Positions 1 through 9,398 of a stretch of 64,000 nucleotides of DNA are shown here, piece by piece. Position numbers and translations under genes: made by a program. The notes under the pieces are model-generated. The model worked only from the letters and a program-made list of their open reading frames with translations. It was not told the origin of the DNA and did no database searches. Position 1 is the first letter of the stretch. Every line of letters begins with the position of its first letter. Source of the stretch: Mucilaginibacter sp. OK268 (GTDB lineage: Bacteria; Bacteroidota; Bacteroidia; Sphingobacteriales; Sphingobacteriaceae); the NCBI RefSeq assembly GCF_900103125.1, contig NZ_FNJV01000005.1, positions 310,001 to 374,000 on the forward strand, in the 5' to 3' direction.

Positions 1-65
1 TAAAACAATACACCTGGAAACAGGCGGCTTCACAAACGTTAAAAGCATATCAATCAGTATTATAG
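1..65 (+). CDS. Glycosyltransferase C-terminal end (partial)
   Basis: Only the last 20 codons and a TAG stop (63-65) are inside the window; the gene runs off the left edge. The frame reads Y-T-W-K-Q-A-A and closes with L-K-A-Y-Q-S-V-L. This is the usual closing helix of family 4 glycosyltransferases: a Trp, an alanine pair, and a Tyr a few residues before the end. The next gene starts two bases after the stop and is itself a glycosyltransferase, so the two are probably co-transcribed. The enzyme's specificity cannot be told from this fragment. Confidence 0.6.
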   Translation, partial: KQYTWKQAASQTLKAYQSVL

Positions 66-67
66 CC

Positions 68-1198
68 ATGAAATTACGTATAGCCATATTAGGAACCCGG
101 GGTATCCCCAATTATTACGGCGGATTTGAGCATATATCTGAATATGTTTCGGCCGGTTTAGTAAAACGCGGTCATTCGGTAACCGTTTACAATTCGCACA
201 ACCACCCATATACCCAGGATAACTGGAACGGTGTAGAAATAAAACACTGCTACGACCCGGAATATTTGATAGGTACAGCCGGTCAGTTTATTTATGACAT
301 GAACTGCCTGCTGGACGCCCGCAAAAATAAGTTTGATGTGGTATTGATCATGGGTTATACCAGCAGCTCGGTTTGGGGTAAGCTATATCCAAAAAATAGC
401 ACCATCATCACCAACATGGATGGCATGGAGTGGAAGCGGTCAAAATATTCTAAACCGGTACAGCAGTTTTTAAAATATGCCGAAAAACTGGCCGTAAAAT
501 ATAGCCAGTATTATGTAGCCGATTCAAGGGTGATCAAATCATACCTGGCGGACAAGTACAATATCAACAGCGAATACATCCCCTACGGTGCCGATGTTTA
601 CTCGGATCAGGAACGTGAACAGTATGACTTTAACGAAGCCTTAAAAGAAGATTACTTTTTGCTCATGGCACGTATGGAGCCTGAAAATAATATCGAAACT
701 ATTTTAGATGGCTTTAATAAAAGCAATTCAGACAGAAAATTTAAAGTTTTGGGTGATACCGGCAACCGCTTTGGTAAGTATATCACCAATAAATTTAATA
801 ACGACCAGCGCATAGAATTTAAAGGAGCCATTTTTGATACCCCCAAAGTGCGGTCGTTACAAAACAACTCTTACCTGTATTTTCATGGGCACAGTGTTGG
901 GGGTACCAATCCATCACTACTGGAAGCTATGGCGAGTGAAGCCCTTATTGCCGCGCACAATAACCCATTCAATAAATCGGTGCTGAATACCGACGCCTTT
1001 TACTTTTCAAATGCCGGCGAAGTACAGGAACTGGTAGAAACAGTGCAGCGGAAAGATCTGGAAAAAAGCATGGTGATGAATAACCTGCATAAGATCCAGG
1101 ATCAGTTTAACTGGGAACGGGTGATTGATCAGTATGAAGAATTTATTATTGAATGCTATAAACACGCCAATCATGAAGCAATTATTGCTCATCAATGA
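68..1198 (+). CDS. Glycosyltransferase, DUF1972/GT4-type (rhamnosyltransferase-like)
   Basis: Predicted cytoplasmic GT-B glycosyltransferase of 376 aa, the usual length. The N-terminus carries the DUF1972 signature G-T-R-G-I-P-N-Y-Y-G-G-F-E at residues 9-21. The segment N-M-D-G-M-E-W-K-R at 116-124 is also typical of this family. The C-terminal donor-binding half contains G-H-S-V-G-G-T-N-P-S-L-L-E-A at 274-287. Family members transfer rhamnose or related sugars in capsule, O-antigen and exopolysaccharide assembly; the sugar here is unknown. The ATG at 68 lies two bases after the preceding glycosyltransferase stop, and the 3' end overlaps the O-antigen ligase-like gene, so an operon is likely. 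Confidence 0.88.
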   Translation: MKLRIAILGTRGIPNYYGGFEHISEYVSAGLVKRGHSVTVYNSHNHPYTQDNWNGVEIKHCYDPEYLIGTAGQFIYDMNCLLDARKNKFDVVLIMGYTSSSVWGKLYPKNSTIITNMDGMEWKRSKYSKPVQQFLKYAEKLAVKYSQYYVADSRVIKSYLADKYNINSEYIPYGADVYSDQEREQYDFNEALKEDYFLLMARMEPENNIETILDGFNKSNSDRKFKVLGDTGNRFGKYITNKFNNDQRIEFKGAIFDTPKVRSLQNNSYLYFHGHSVGGTNPSLLEAMASEALIAAHNNPFNKSVLNTDAFYFSNAGEVQELVETVQRKDLEKSMVMNNLHKIQDQFNWERVIDQYEEFIIECYKHANHEAIIAHQ

Positions 1199-2492
1199 TA
1201 CTGCGGTCAATAAGATCAGCTATTACCATGTGCTGTTACTCATGGCAAGTTTGCCTTTTGATCTTTTTTACAGCCACATTATCCTGATCAGCTTTACGCT
1301 GCATACCCTTATTCATTTGGATAAGGGCCGTTTACAATCATTGCGTTCATTTAAATTGCTGGTACTGCCTTCGGTTTTGTTTGTTACCATCATTGCTACG
1401 CTTTATACCATCAATCTGCACGCTGCCTTTACCGAGTGGACGTTGCGGATACCGCTTTTGCTGTTTCCGATTGTGTTTTTATTGAATGGCCTCGACCTGA
1501 AAAAGTACCGGGAAAATTTGTTGATGGCTTTTTCGCTGATCTGCGCATTAACCGTTTTTTGTTTGTTCGCGGTGGTTTTGGTAACTATCAGATTTTACCA
1601 TATGCCAATGAGTGCCATCTTTAGCGAAGGTTTTACCAATCATAATTTTGCGGGGCCGATACATATTCATGCCACTTTTTTTTCATTCCAGTTGGTTATA
1701 GCCTTGGTTTATCTCCTGTCTGTTTTAATAAAAGGAGGAACAACCAAATCGTTAAAAAGAATATATATCATTAGCTGTCTTATCCTGGTAAGCGGCATGG
1801 TTCAGCTAAGTTCCAAATCAATATTGGTTATTCTTTTCGTAGTTGGGAATGTGGTACTCCCCTTGTATTTACTAAAAGGCAGGCAACGGCGCAGATATAT
1901 GCTCACCGGACTGATAGCCACTGTAATAGGTATCGCCGGTATTTTAAGCATATCAACCTTCAGAGATCGTTATGTAACTCTTTTGAAAGAAGATATTTCA
2001 ACAGATAAAACCATCCCCAGGAATTCAGATTCACGCCTGGAGCGTTGGCGGGTGGCTGCCGCACGGATAAAAGATAAACCATTGTTAGGATATGGGTCAG
2101 GCTCGGAGATCAGTTTGCTGAAAGACGATTTTTATAATGCAAGGATGTACAGCTCCTACCTCAAAGGTTTAAATTCCCATAACCAGTATATCAGTTTCCT
2201 ACTGAAATCAGGTATATGGGGATTAACTATTTACTTGCTTACACTAGTTTATGGCTTTAAAATAGCCTTCAAAAGAAATGATGTTATGTTCATCAGTTTT
2301 ATGCTGGTAATAGCTGTTGTATCGGTTACCGAAAATATCCTGGATGTAGATAAAGGCGTGATGTTTTATAGCTTTTTCTTTTCCTTTTTTATGTTCTCCG
2401 CTCCTGATAATGAAGCAATTATTAAAGAACAGCAAAAATCTGATGATTATTTAATTCCGCTGGCAACCAACGTATTGGCTGTTACGTCATAA
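1173..2492 (+). CDS. O-antigen ligase / Wzy-like polysaccharide polymerase
   Basis: Integral membrane protein of about 439 aa with roughly ten hydrophobic segments. Near its C-terminus it has a large loop with the motif S-H-N-Q-Y-I-S-F-L-L-K-S-G-I-W-G (DNA about 2175-2222), the hallmark of the Wzy_C/O-antigen ligase family. Such proteins join or polymerise lipid-linked oligosaccharides at the periplasmic face of the inner membrane. I chose the ATG at 1173, which overlaps the upstream glycosyltransferase by 26 bases; an in-frame start at 1125 would give a longer overlap. The context of glycosyltransferases supports exopolysaccharide or O-antigen synthesis. Ligase and polymerase cannot be told apart by sequence alone. 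Confidence 0.8.
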   Translation: MKQLLLINDTAVNKISYYHVLLLMASLPFDLFYSHIILISFTLHTLIHLDKGRLQSLRSFKLLVLPSVLFVTIIATLYTINLHAAFTEWTLRIPLLLFPIVFLLNGLDLKKYRENLLMAFSLICALTVFCLFAVVLVTIRFYHMPMSAIFSEGFTNHNFAGPIHIHATFFSFQLVIALVYLLSVLIKGGTTKSLKRIYIISCLILVSGMVQLSSKSILVILFVVGNVVLPLYLLKGRQRRRYMLTGLIATVIGIAGILSISTFRDRYVTLLKEDISTDKTIPRNSDSRLERWRVAAARIKDKPLLGYGSGSEISLLKDDFYNARMYSSYLKGLNSHNQYISFLLKSGIWGLTIYLLTLVYGFKIAFKRNDVMFISFMLVIAVVSVTENILDVDKGVMFYSFFFSFFMFSAPDNEAIIKEQQKSDDYLIPLATNVLAVTS

Positions 2493-2518
2493 TAGTATAC
2501 TACTAAATACACAGCACC

Positions 2519-3439
2519 GTGGCAGAGATCAAAAAAAACATATTAGCAACACTGGCTTACTTCGATGTGTTCAACTATCCGCTTACGCGGGAAGAGATAG
2601 GTTTGTTTCTGCCTGTTAAATGCGATCCGATAGCATTTGATATGGCCATGACCTGCCTGGTGGGCTGCAGGCTAATTTACCGGTTCGATAGGTTCTATAC
2701 TTTAAAGAACGATCCATACCTCATCAAAAGAAGAAATGACGGGAACCAGAAAGCGGCCGAAATGATAAAAACGGCACGCAAAGTGGGTAATATCCTCATC
2801 AGGTTCCCTTATGTACGCGGTATTGCCATTTCGGGCTCGCTGTCTAAAAATTTTGCTGATGCCGAATCAGATATCGACTTGTTTATTGTTACTGCCCCTA
2901 ACCGGATGTGGGTGGCCCGTACCCTGATGCACCTTCTAAAAAAATTGACCTTCCTGGTTAACCGGGAGCATTACTTCTGTATGAATTATTATATAGATGA
3001 GCAGCAGCTGGAAATTGCCGAAAAGAATATCTACACCGCTACAGAAGTGGTTACCCTAATCCCGATACAGGGCGATACTACCTTTGCCGATTTTTTTACC
3101 GCTAACGCCTGGACACGTAATTACCTGCCCAACCATATTATGCGGGTATCAACCGCTAAACCCCTGAGCAAACGGCCGCTAAAAAGCCTCGTAGAATGGT
3201 TGTTGAACAATCGCCTGGGCGAACTGCTGGATAATAAATTAATGAGGATAACGGCCAGCAGATGGGAGCAGAAAACCCGTGAAAAAAGATTAAATGATCA
3301 TGGCATGCTGCTGGCCATGGCAACAGGTAAACACTATGCCAAGCCCGATCCAAAGAATTTTCAGATCAACCTCATCAGCCGCTACGAAACACGAATTGCG
3401 CAATTGCTGGTAGAGAATCAGCATAGCGTGGCGAATTAG
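2519..3439 (+). CDS. Nucleotidyltransferase-fold protein
   Basis: Predicted soluble protein of 306 aa starting with GTG. Residues 1-70 look like a winged-helix region (Y-F-D-V-F-N-Y-P-L-T-R-E-E-I). Residues 101-125 carry the polymerase-beta nucleotidyltransferase signature: G-S at 106-107, then D-x-D at 118-120 followed by a hydrophobic strand. These Asp residues would bind the metal and NTP. The substrate is unknown. Proteins of this type often accompany polysaccharide and radical SAM clusters in Bacteroidota. The gene follows the ligase-like gene by 26 bases in the same direction and is probably the last gene of that operon, since a palindromic repeat and an oppositely oriented gene follow. 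Confidence 0.6.
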   Translation: MAEIKKNILATLAYFDVFNYPLTREEIGLFLPVKCDPIAFDMAMTCLVGCRLIYRFDRFYTLKNDPYLIKRRNDGNQKAAEMIKTARKVGNILIRFPYVRGIAISGSLSKNFADAESDIDLFIVTAPNRMWVARTLMHLLKKLTFLVNREHYFCMNYYIDEQQLEIAEKNIYTATEVVTLIPIQGDTTFADFFTANAWTRNYLPNHIMRVSTAKPLSKRPLKSLVEWLLNNRLGELLDNKLMRITASRWEQKTREKRLNDHGMLLAMATGKHYAKPDPKNFQINLISRYETRIAQLLVENQHSVAN

Positions 3440-3467
3440 GGTAAGCATCTATGTAACGGTAAAGGCC

Positions 3468-3540
3468 TGTCATCCTGAGCCCCGTCGAAGGATCGCGCGG
3501 AAAGGCCAACCCACCATGCTTCGACAGGCTCAGCATGACA
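3468..3540. repeat. Intergenic palindromic repeat (TGTCATCCTGAGC type)
   Basis: A long imperfect inverted repeat fills the gap between two convergent genes. The left arm starts TGTCATCCTGAGCCCCGTCG at 3468. The right arm, read in reverse complement from 3540, starts TGTCATGCTGAGCCTGTCG. This pattern of tgtcat-ctgag-gtcgaag arms resembles dispersed palindromes I recall in many Bacteroidota genomes. It could fold into a long hairpin and serve as a bidirectional terminator for the convergent operons. Confidence 0.7.
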
Positions 3541-3557
3541 CCCTTTTGAGTATATTG

Positions 3558-4379
3558 CTATTTCTTCTCCAGCGAGATAATAAAGTAATCACCCATATAC
3601 TTCCAGGGCCATTGGCTTTTTAATTTGTCCTCTTTATTTTTTAGGAATTGATAAGCTTTGGGGTGCTTCTCGGCAAAGCCTTCGATGTATGATGGCGGTA
3701 CAATAGTACATAGACCTTCTACACCCAATTCTTTATATGATTGTTGTAAAGTTTTGATAATGAACGATGAATTGTAATACCAGCACTTGAAATACGTACC
3801 CTCGATATGCGCGGTACGCCCCTTGCTGCTAAAAAATCTGCGGAATGCGGTTTTAAATTTTCCTTTGAAAACCAGCAGGATTTCCCACAGGCAAAAACCG
3901 GGAATAACCACCAGGGTTACCTTGCCGCCGGGTTTTAAAAGCTGATCAAACGATAACAATACTTTATCCAGCTCGCCGGTACAATTGAGACCGCCAAAGT
4001 TGGAGAATATGTGATCAAAAGGTCCTTGGTTTTGTAACTGCTCCAGTTGAGTAAAAGAACAAATTTCATGACTGATCTGATCGCGGTAGGCCTCTGTTTT
4101 TTGACGCAATACCTCCTGCATTCCGGTTGATATATCAGTAGCATGAACCTTGTGGCCATTTTTTGCAAAAAATAGGGCATCTTCGCCGGTGCCACTGTTA
4201 AGCTCCAGGATACTGCTGTTGGGCACCAGGTATTGCAAAACATGCTGCCTCACCCTTGCCCTTTTATAGTTAACAATAGTATTGGTAGAATAGATCTCAT
4301 CAAAAATTACCGACTGCCGACTAAAAGCGGTCGAGGCATCGGTTTCGTTATTATTTGCTATGCTGATCCCGCTTGTCAT
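3558..4379 (-). CDS. Class I SAM-dependent methyltransferase
   Basis: Cytoplasmic Rossmann-fold methyltransferase of 273 aa. Motif I is I-L-E-L-N-S-G-T-G-E-D at residues 57-67, and the acidic residue binding the SAM ribose is in A-T-D-I-S at 80-84. A typical motif follows in the stretch F-D-H-I-F-S-N-F-G-G-L-N. The acceptor is unknown. Its ATG overlaps the stop of the upstream radical SAM gene by four bases (ATGA), which indicates translational coupling, so its substrate is probably the product of, or a co-substrate with, the radical SAM enzymes. Confidence 0.82.
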   Translation of the reverse strand: MTSGISIANNNETDASTAFSRQSVIFDEIYSTNTIVNYKRARVRQHVLQYLVPNSSILELNSGTGEDALFFAKNGHKVHATDISTGMQEVLRQKTEAYRDQISHEICSFTQLEQLQNQGPFDHIFSNFGGLNCTGELDKVLLSFDQLLKPGGKVTLVVIPGFCLWEILLVFKGKFKTAFRRFFSSKGRTAHIEGTYFKCWYYNSSFIIKTLQQSYKELGVEGLCTIVPPSYIEGFAEKHPKAYQFLKNKEDKLKSQWPWKYMGDYFIISLEKK

Positions 4380-5845
4380 GATGCTTTTTCCAGTTGATTT
4401 AATTTAAACCGCTCAATCATCATGGCTGGTGCATGGTATAAAACCGAAGCGGCTTTACGGAGGCGTTTTACGCTTGGCTTAAAGGGATTACTGAGTAGTT
4501 GTATTAGGTTATGCGTAGCCAGGTGCGCATGATAGTTCTGGTGTACATATTTATGCAGCTGTTTATAATAAGCCGGGTTAAAGGTATTGCTGAACATGAG
4601 CGCCATCTCGTCGGAATCGGTCCAGTTGGTTTTTTGCTGCAGATCGGCTTTTACTTTTTCGTAAAATAAAGTCCCGGGTAGCGGGTACGAAACCGAGATA
4701 CCAATTTCATGTGGTAAAAGGTTATTGATCATACGGATGGTTTGCATGATATCGGCTTTGGTTTCACCCGGATAGCCAAATTGTATAAAAAAGGATGGTT
4801 TTATGCCATGCTTTTTCATCATTTGTGTAGCGGTATAGATCTGCTGTATGGTTGTGCCTTTATCCATGGCATCCAGTATTTTTTGCGAACCACTCTCGGC
4901 GCCTATCCAAACATTATCGCAGCCCGAAGCAGCCAGTGCCTCAACGGTTTCATCTTCCAACAACAAATCGGCCCTTGATTGCAGCTTGTAGCTGAACTGA
5001 AGCCCCTCCTGCTTTACCAATCTGGCAAATTCAACTACCCAGCCTGGTTTCAGACCAAAAATATCGTCACAAAACCAAATATGATCCATGTTGAACATTT
5101 GCTTCATCAGCTTCAATTCTATGAGCACATTTTCGGGGCTGCGCGAATTATAGCGGTTACCATAGATTGGCTTAGCGCACCAGTTGCATTTAAAAGGGCA
5201 ACCTCTTGTGGTGCCTACATTGAGCGAAAAATAGCCCTTATGCTGCAACCAGCATTCGCGGTACTGAGTGATATCAACCAGGTCCCAGGCGGGTAAGGGT
5301 AAACTATCCAGATCCTTGAGCACCGGACGTCCGGGCGTCTTAACCGGGGCGTTATCCTGTAGATAAGCAAGGCCCTGTATACCCGAGAAATCTTTCCCGT
5401 TTTTTATGGCTGTAACCAATTCCAATAAAGTATGTTCTGCCTCGCCGATGATCACAAAGTCGGCGCCTTCCTGTAAATATTCTTTAAAGCGATCAGTTGA
5501 ATCGGAACTGGAAACAATAACTGTACAGCCCCGCTCTTTGGCCAGTTTGCACATGGCAAAAGCAGCCTCGCGCATATTGGTGAGGCACATTTTGGTGAGG
5601 TAATTAAAACCATCGTCATAGATCACAAAAAAGCCGGGACGGGTTTTATCCAGCAGCTCAATAACTTCGTTAGGAGAATGACTGAACATAGTATCAAAAA
5701 GCGATACCTGGTAATTGTGCTGCCGCATTAATGAGGCGGCATACAAAGTACCCAATGGTGGGTATGGCTGTCCCTGGGCCCATTGTTTGGGATCAAAACG
5801 CAAAAAATAGGAATGCGTAAAAAGTATGTGATTTAACTGTTCCAT
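4376..5845 (-). CDS. B12-binding-domain radical SAM protein
   Basis: Protein of 489 aa with a B12-binding-like Rossmann N-terminus (residues about 10-165, including Y-P-P-L-G-T-L-Y-A-A near residue 28) followed by a radical SAM barrel. The [4Fe-4S] cluster ligands are C216, C220 and C223 in G-C-P-F-K-C-N-W-C. Later motifs G-A-E-S-G-S and F-F-I-Q-F-G-Y-P-G-E are typical of this class. These enzymes do methylations, ring contractions or other radical steps on natural products, lipids or sugars, and the reaction here is not predictable. The next gene downstream, a methyltransferase, overlaps by 4 bases, and the upstream radical SAM gene ends 3 bases before this start, so the cluster is tightly coupled. 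Confidence 0.85.
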   Translation of the reverse strand: MEQLNHILFTHSYFLRFDPKQWAQGQPYPPLGTLYAASLMRQHNYQVSLFDTMFSHSPNEVIELLDKTRPGFFVIYDDGFNYLTKMCLTNMREAAFAMCKLAKERGCTVIVSSSDSTDRFKEYLQEGADFVIIGEAEHTLLELVTAIKNGKDFSGIQGLAYLQDNAPVKTPGRPVLKDLDSLPLPAWDLVDITQYRECWLQHKGYFSLNVGTTRGCPFKCNWCAKPIYGNRYNSRSPENVLIELKLMKQMFNMDHIWFCDDIFGLKPGWVVEFARLVKQEGLQFSYKLQSRADLLLEDETVEALAASGCDNVWIGAESGSQKILDAMDKGTTIQQIYTATQMMKKHGIKPSFFIQFGYPGETKADIMQTIRMINNLLPHEIGISVSYPLPGTLFYEKVKADLQQKTNWTDSDEMALMFSNTFNPAYYKQLHKYVHQNYHAHLATHNLIQLLSNPFKPSVKRLRKAASVLYHAPAMMIERFKLNQLEKAS

Positions 5846-5848
5846 AGG

Positions 5849-6922
5849 TTAAGCAACACGGGTTAATGGCGACAGGTTAAGCGAGCAAACGCATTTTACA
5901 CAGGTTGGATGCCCCGAGGTATCCAATGCTCTGCGAAAAGCGATGGCTTCGTCGCTGTTTAAAATCTGGTTGAGCGGGGTATCCCTGATATTACCCATCG
6001 ATTCCATAAAAAAGCAAGGTCGCACAGTGCCATCGGCTTCAACAACTGTTGATACCCAGGGCGCATTGCACTTTTTATAAGGGAAGGCGTTTAAGCCGTA
6101 AAAAGCGGCATAATAATGATAAATGTCCCTGATCTTCTCCCTGCTTTCCGCAATAAAACCGTTATTAAATTCGGCGTTATATTCGGTCATCAGGTAATTG
6201 ATCACCTCATTTAATTCAGGTAGCTCGCGCTCGGCTATCAGTATTTCATCCTGCTTCGGCTCTTCCCAGGCCTGTTGACGGTTAAAGGCATGGCTGCTTA
6301 CATCGGCAGGTAAAAAACTCACCTGATCGAGCCCCATTTTTTTTGATTCGGCAATAATGGCCAGCCAGTTACGGTAATTGAGTCGGTGTATCACCGTACG
6401 ACCTGTAATACGGTAAGCCGGGTTTAGTTTTTTGATATGCTCCACCCCTTCTTTAAGCTTACGGAAAGCATTGGGTATGTTCCGGATGGCATCATGGAGG
6501 GCTTCATCACCATCTAAGGAAACAATAAGGTCATCAACCCAGGTTAACAGCTGTTCGGCATTACTCTTTATAGACAAGCCGGTAGTCAGCAGCGTTACTT
6601 TGATACCTGCATTTTTAAGGATGCGACACAGTACAAAGAAATTGGTGTTCAATAAGGCTTCGCCACCTGACATGAGCACCTGTTTGGTACCCAGATCTTT
6701 GAGTGATGTCAATAAACCACTGATATCAGCCTCGGTTAGCTGTTTCAGGTTTTTATTATCCTTCCAGATGTCACACATCACACAACGGCAATTACAGGCG
6801 CTGTGAGGCATTAATATCACAATGGGTAATGCTGATATCCGGTGCGTTTGCAGCGTGCGGTAGCGCTTAAAAGTATGATATAACGACTGAGCTGCCATAA
6901 CTAAGGTTTTAACATTATCCAA
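5849..6922 (-). CDS. Radical SAM/SPASM-like protein
   Basis: Protein of 357 aa with a radical SAM core: C43, C47 and C50 in C-N-C-R-C-V-M-C. The segment Q-V-L-M-S-G-G-E-A-L-L follows. The C-terminal third holds a SPASM-like set of cysteines: K-K-C-N-A-P-W, then V-R-P-C-F-F, then T-C-V-K-C-V-C. SPASM proteins carry auxiliary Fe-S clusters and often modify peptides or act as dehydrogenases. The predicted start overlaps the upstream methyltransferase by 22 bases. An in-frame ATG at 6898 would instead leave a 2-base gap and is a credible alternative. No short precursor-peptide gene was recognised next to it, so a peptide substrate is not established. Confidence 0.83.
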   Translation of the reverse strand: MDNVKTLVMAAQSLYHTFKRYRTLQTHRISALPIVILMPHSACNCRCVMCDIWKDNKNLKQLTEADISGLLTSLKDLGTKQVLMSGGEALLNTNFFVLCRILKNAGIKVTLLTTGLSIKSNAEQLLTWVDDLIVSLDGDEALHDAIRNIPNAFRKLKEGVEHIKKLNPAYRITGRTVIHRLNYRNWLAIIAESKKMGLDQVSFLPADVSSHAFNRQQAWEEPKQDEILIAERELPELNEVINYLMTEYNAEFNNGFIAESREKIRDIYHYYAAFYGLNAFPYKKCNAPWVSTVVEADGTVRPCFFMESMGNIRDTPLNQILNSDEAIAFRRALDTSGHPTCVKCVCSLNLSPLTRVA

Positions 6923-7650
6923 TAAAAAACATCCCTTTTGATCAATCTGTTCCAGAAGCCGCCCGGATTAAATAACACTTTATGTTTGAAAGCTTGAACT
7001 TTATCAATATGGTGATGGAAATAATGATCGGCCATAGCGGCGAAACCCATCCTCTCGTAATATTTCCGGCATCTTAATGCCGATGTTTCGATATCCTTTT
7101 GATGATAAAATGGTGTATCGAGTATGTGTACTTTTCCATGTTCGCTCAGCAGCGCAAACGCGTCGGCGATAACGGTTCTTACAGATGGAAAATATGATAA
7201 GGACGCGGCGAATATGATCACATCAAATTTTACTTTTTCTGTGAAGGTGTTGCTGTTAAACCCTTTATGAATAAATTTAAGGTTGGGTTTTTTAAATACG
7301 CGGCTAGCTTGTTCAATTTCAATACGGTTGGCATCAATGCCGGTAACCCGGACGTTGGGTATATCAGCCAGTTTTGCCGCGAGCCACCCGTTGCCGCAGC
7401 CAACTTCCAGTATCTGAAGCGGCCTGCGCATTTCTTCGAGGTGATTTAATAGTCGCCATGATGAGCGTTGCCGTACTCTCCATTCCCGGTAATACGGATG
7501 CCCGGCGTTAATAAGTGGCAACTGGGCCACCTGTATATCGGTATAGGTTCTGCCCTCCTTTTCACGTATGGCAATATACATCTCCTCCAGTAAAGCTTCA
7601 TCAGCTGTTGGAGTAATGTTAGGGGTTATATTTGTTGCCGTTTCTTTCAA
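6901..7650 (-). CDS. Class I SAM-dependent methyltransferase
   Basis: Methyltransferase of 249 aa. SAM-binding motif I is L-E-V-G-C-G-N-G-W-L-A at residues 81-91, and the acidic residue of motif II is in G-I-D-A-N at 104-108. A preceding region of about 75 residues includes H-P-Y-Y-R-E-W-R. The substrate is unknown. It lies 12 bases downstream of a cobalamin-type radical SAM gene and overlaps or abuts the SPASM-type radical SAM gene, so it is likely part of one pathway with them. Confidence 0.82.
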   Translation of the reverse strand: MKETATNITPNITPTADEALLEEMYIAIREKEGRTYTDIQVAQLPLINAGHPYYREWRVRQRSSWRLLNHLEEMRRPLQILEVGCGNGWLAAKLADIPNVRVTGIDANRIEIEQASRVFKKPNLKFIHKGFNSNTFTEKVKFDVIIFAASLSYFPSVRTVIADAFALLSEHGKVHILDTPFYHQKDIETSALRCRKYYERMGFAAMADHYFHHHIDKVQAFKHKVLFNPGGFWNRLIKRDVFYWIMLKP

Positions 7651-7662
7651 ATCTTAAAACAA

Positions 7663-9171
7663 TTAAAAACCTTGTATCTCAGGTTGGCGGTATTGCCAAA
7701 ACCTTTGTAATAGCTTTATTTCGTAAGGGTACTTATACAGGTTTGTTTTATAACGCAGGGTCGACAGCAGTTTGATCGACTTCCGTTTCAGGTCGTTTAA
7801 TTTTATATCGGTAACCGTAGGATAAACGCCATTCAATACAGTTTCAAAATTTCTGATCTTATCAATCATTTCCGGTTTTATCCATGGTGTTAATGGATTC
7901 TTGCGGAGATCAAAACTTTCCCAGGCCGGGCTTATCCAGTCTTCCAGCGTTTGAGGGTATGCAAACCCCTGTTCCAGAACCTGCTTATACAGTTCAGATC
8001 CTTCAGTCGGCACCGGTGTATAGGTGTAAATAACAATTTCGGTTTTAGGGTTAACGGCCTTTACCTGCTTAATAAAATTGATCTCAAAATCTATCTGTTT
8101 CTGTACTTTCTCTGGCGTTGCCGCTGGTGTACCTAATACAAAAGAATATTCGGGGATGATGTCAAATTGCTTTAACCGTTCCGCGAAACGGATGATCTGT
8201 TCGCCGGTTTGGGTGCCGCCTTTATCCATCTGCTCCAGGATCTCGTTGTTACCGCTTTCGGCGCCAAAGAAAATACATTTACAGCCCGATTCACGGATAA
8301 TCTCCAGCGATGAATCCTTAAACTTATCCATGGTATCGATACGTGCCATACCCCACCAGGTCATACGCTCGGGCTTAATGAGTTTTGAAAAATCTACCGA
8401 GCGTTTTTCAGATACAAAAAAATTATTATCGTGAAATTCAATGGCATCGGCGCCCCAGTTGTCTTTAATATATTTGATATCCTTATAAACAGTTTGTGCC
8501 GATTTAGCTTTCCAGCGGGCCTCGTAAATAGGGACTACCGCGCAAAAAGAACAGGTAAAAGGGCAACCTATGCTGGAATGATAAGCCATGGTATGTTCAC
8601 CCAGGTAAGTTTTACCTAAGAATTTACCTAAAGGATAAAAATTATTCAGCTTATTATAAGGTAAAGGTGGCAGTGAATCCTGGTCGAGCAGATCCTCTTT
8701 AATGGTTTTTGTTATTTTACCATCGGCTTTATAGATCAGGTTTTTTATAAACTCGTATGGTTTATGATTCTCCAATGCATCTATCAGCAGTGGAAAAGCA
8801 TTATCGCCGGGCCCGTTGATGATAAAATCAACATATTTTGAATCCAATACAACTTTGGGCTGGTTAGAGGGAAAATATCCTCCCCAGATCATAGTAGTAT
8901 AAGGATATTTTATTTTGATGGCTTTGGCTATTTCAATGGCTTGTTTTAGCTGCGGGCCAGGCATCACGGTGAAACCGAGGTAGCCATATTCGCCGGTTCT
9001 TAAATAGCTTTCTATTTTTTCCATCGGGTCAGCTTCACAATTGCCATCAACAATGGCCCAGTCGTATTTTCCCTCAATGGAAGCCGCGATATTCAAAATA
9101 GAATTGGGTATACGATATTTAGCTATAGCACTTTTAGGATTAAACAGTATTACCTTATTAATATTTGTCAT
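7663..9171 (-). CDS. B12-binding-domain radical SAM protein
   Basis: Protein of about 502 aa. I place the start at the ATG at 9171 because the family begins with a short strand such as I-N-K-V-I-L-F-N-P-K; an upstream in-frame start at 9219 adds 16 residues of unlikely sequence. A B12-binding-like N-terminal domain (W-G-G-Y-F-P-S-N near residue 95) is followed by a radical SAM core with cysteines 203, 207 and 210 in G-C-P-F-T-C-S-F-C. F-F-G-A-E-S-G-N and V-L-G-T-P-A-A-T-P-E follow, as in the hopanoid/BchE-like class. The reaction is unknown. It appears to be the first gene of a minus-strand run of five enzymes (two methyltransferases, three radical SAM proteins) reaching to 3558. Confidence 0.85.
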   Translation of the reverse strand: MTNINKVILFNPKSAIAKYRIPNSILNIAASIEGKYDWAIVDGNCEADPMEKIESYLRTGEYGYLGFTVMPGPQLKQAIEIAKAIKIKYPYTTMIWGGYFPSNQPKVVLDSKYVDFIINGPGDNAFPLLIDALENHKPYEFIKNLIYKADGKITKTIKEDLLDQDSLPPLPYNKLNNFYPLGKFLGKTYLGEHTMAYHSSIGCPFTCSFCAVVPIYEARWKAKSAQTVYKDIKYIKDNWGADAIEFHDNNFFVSEKRSVDFSKLIKPERMTWWGMARIDTMDKFKDSSLEIIRESGCKCIFFGAESGNNEILEQMDKGGTQTGEQIIRFAERLKQFDIIPEYSFVLGTPAATPEKVQKQIDFEINFIKQVKAVNPKTEIVIYTYTPVPTEGSELYKQVLEQGFAYPQTLEDWISPAWESFDLRKNPLTPWIKPEMIDKIRNFETVLNGVYPTVTDIKLNDLKRKSIKLLSTLRYKTNLYKYPYEIKLLQRFWQYRQPEIQGF

Positions 9172-9219
9172 ACAGATGTTTCTTGACGCATGAATACTTA
9201 AACTAAACCGGCTGGTCAA

Positions 9220-9398
9220 TTTTTATAATAAACGATGGGGTTTTACCCCCATCGCTCACACAACCCTAAATCATAAAAAATGTAACCGTTCTTTATACAA
9301 TACGCTGCATATTGTACGGGGGTTGCCTGCGGTAGTAATAAAAAAAGTACGGGCAACCTTAGTCCATTTTACATCGTATTATAATAAAGATCAATACT
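9220..9398. promoter_or_regulatory. Divergent intergenic region with hairpins
   Basis: This gap separates divergent genes and must hold promoters for both. A perfect 8-bp stem (CGATGGGG at 9233-9240, CCCCATCG at 9247-9254) lies upstream of the minus-strand radical SAM gene. A second inverted pair, GGTTGCC near 9322 and GGCAACC near 9353, lies upstream of the plus-strand methyltransferase. I found no exact TAnnTTTG box. The hairpins could be leader structures; no known riboswitch was recognised. Confidence 0.3.

Noticed and set aside
4742..5296. Plus-strand open frames inside the radical SAM gene
   Set aside because: The minus-strand frame has the complete radical SAM sequence with cluster cysteines; the opposite frames have no motif.
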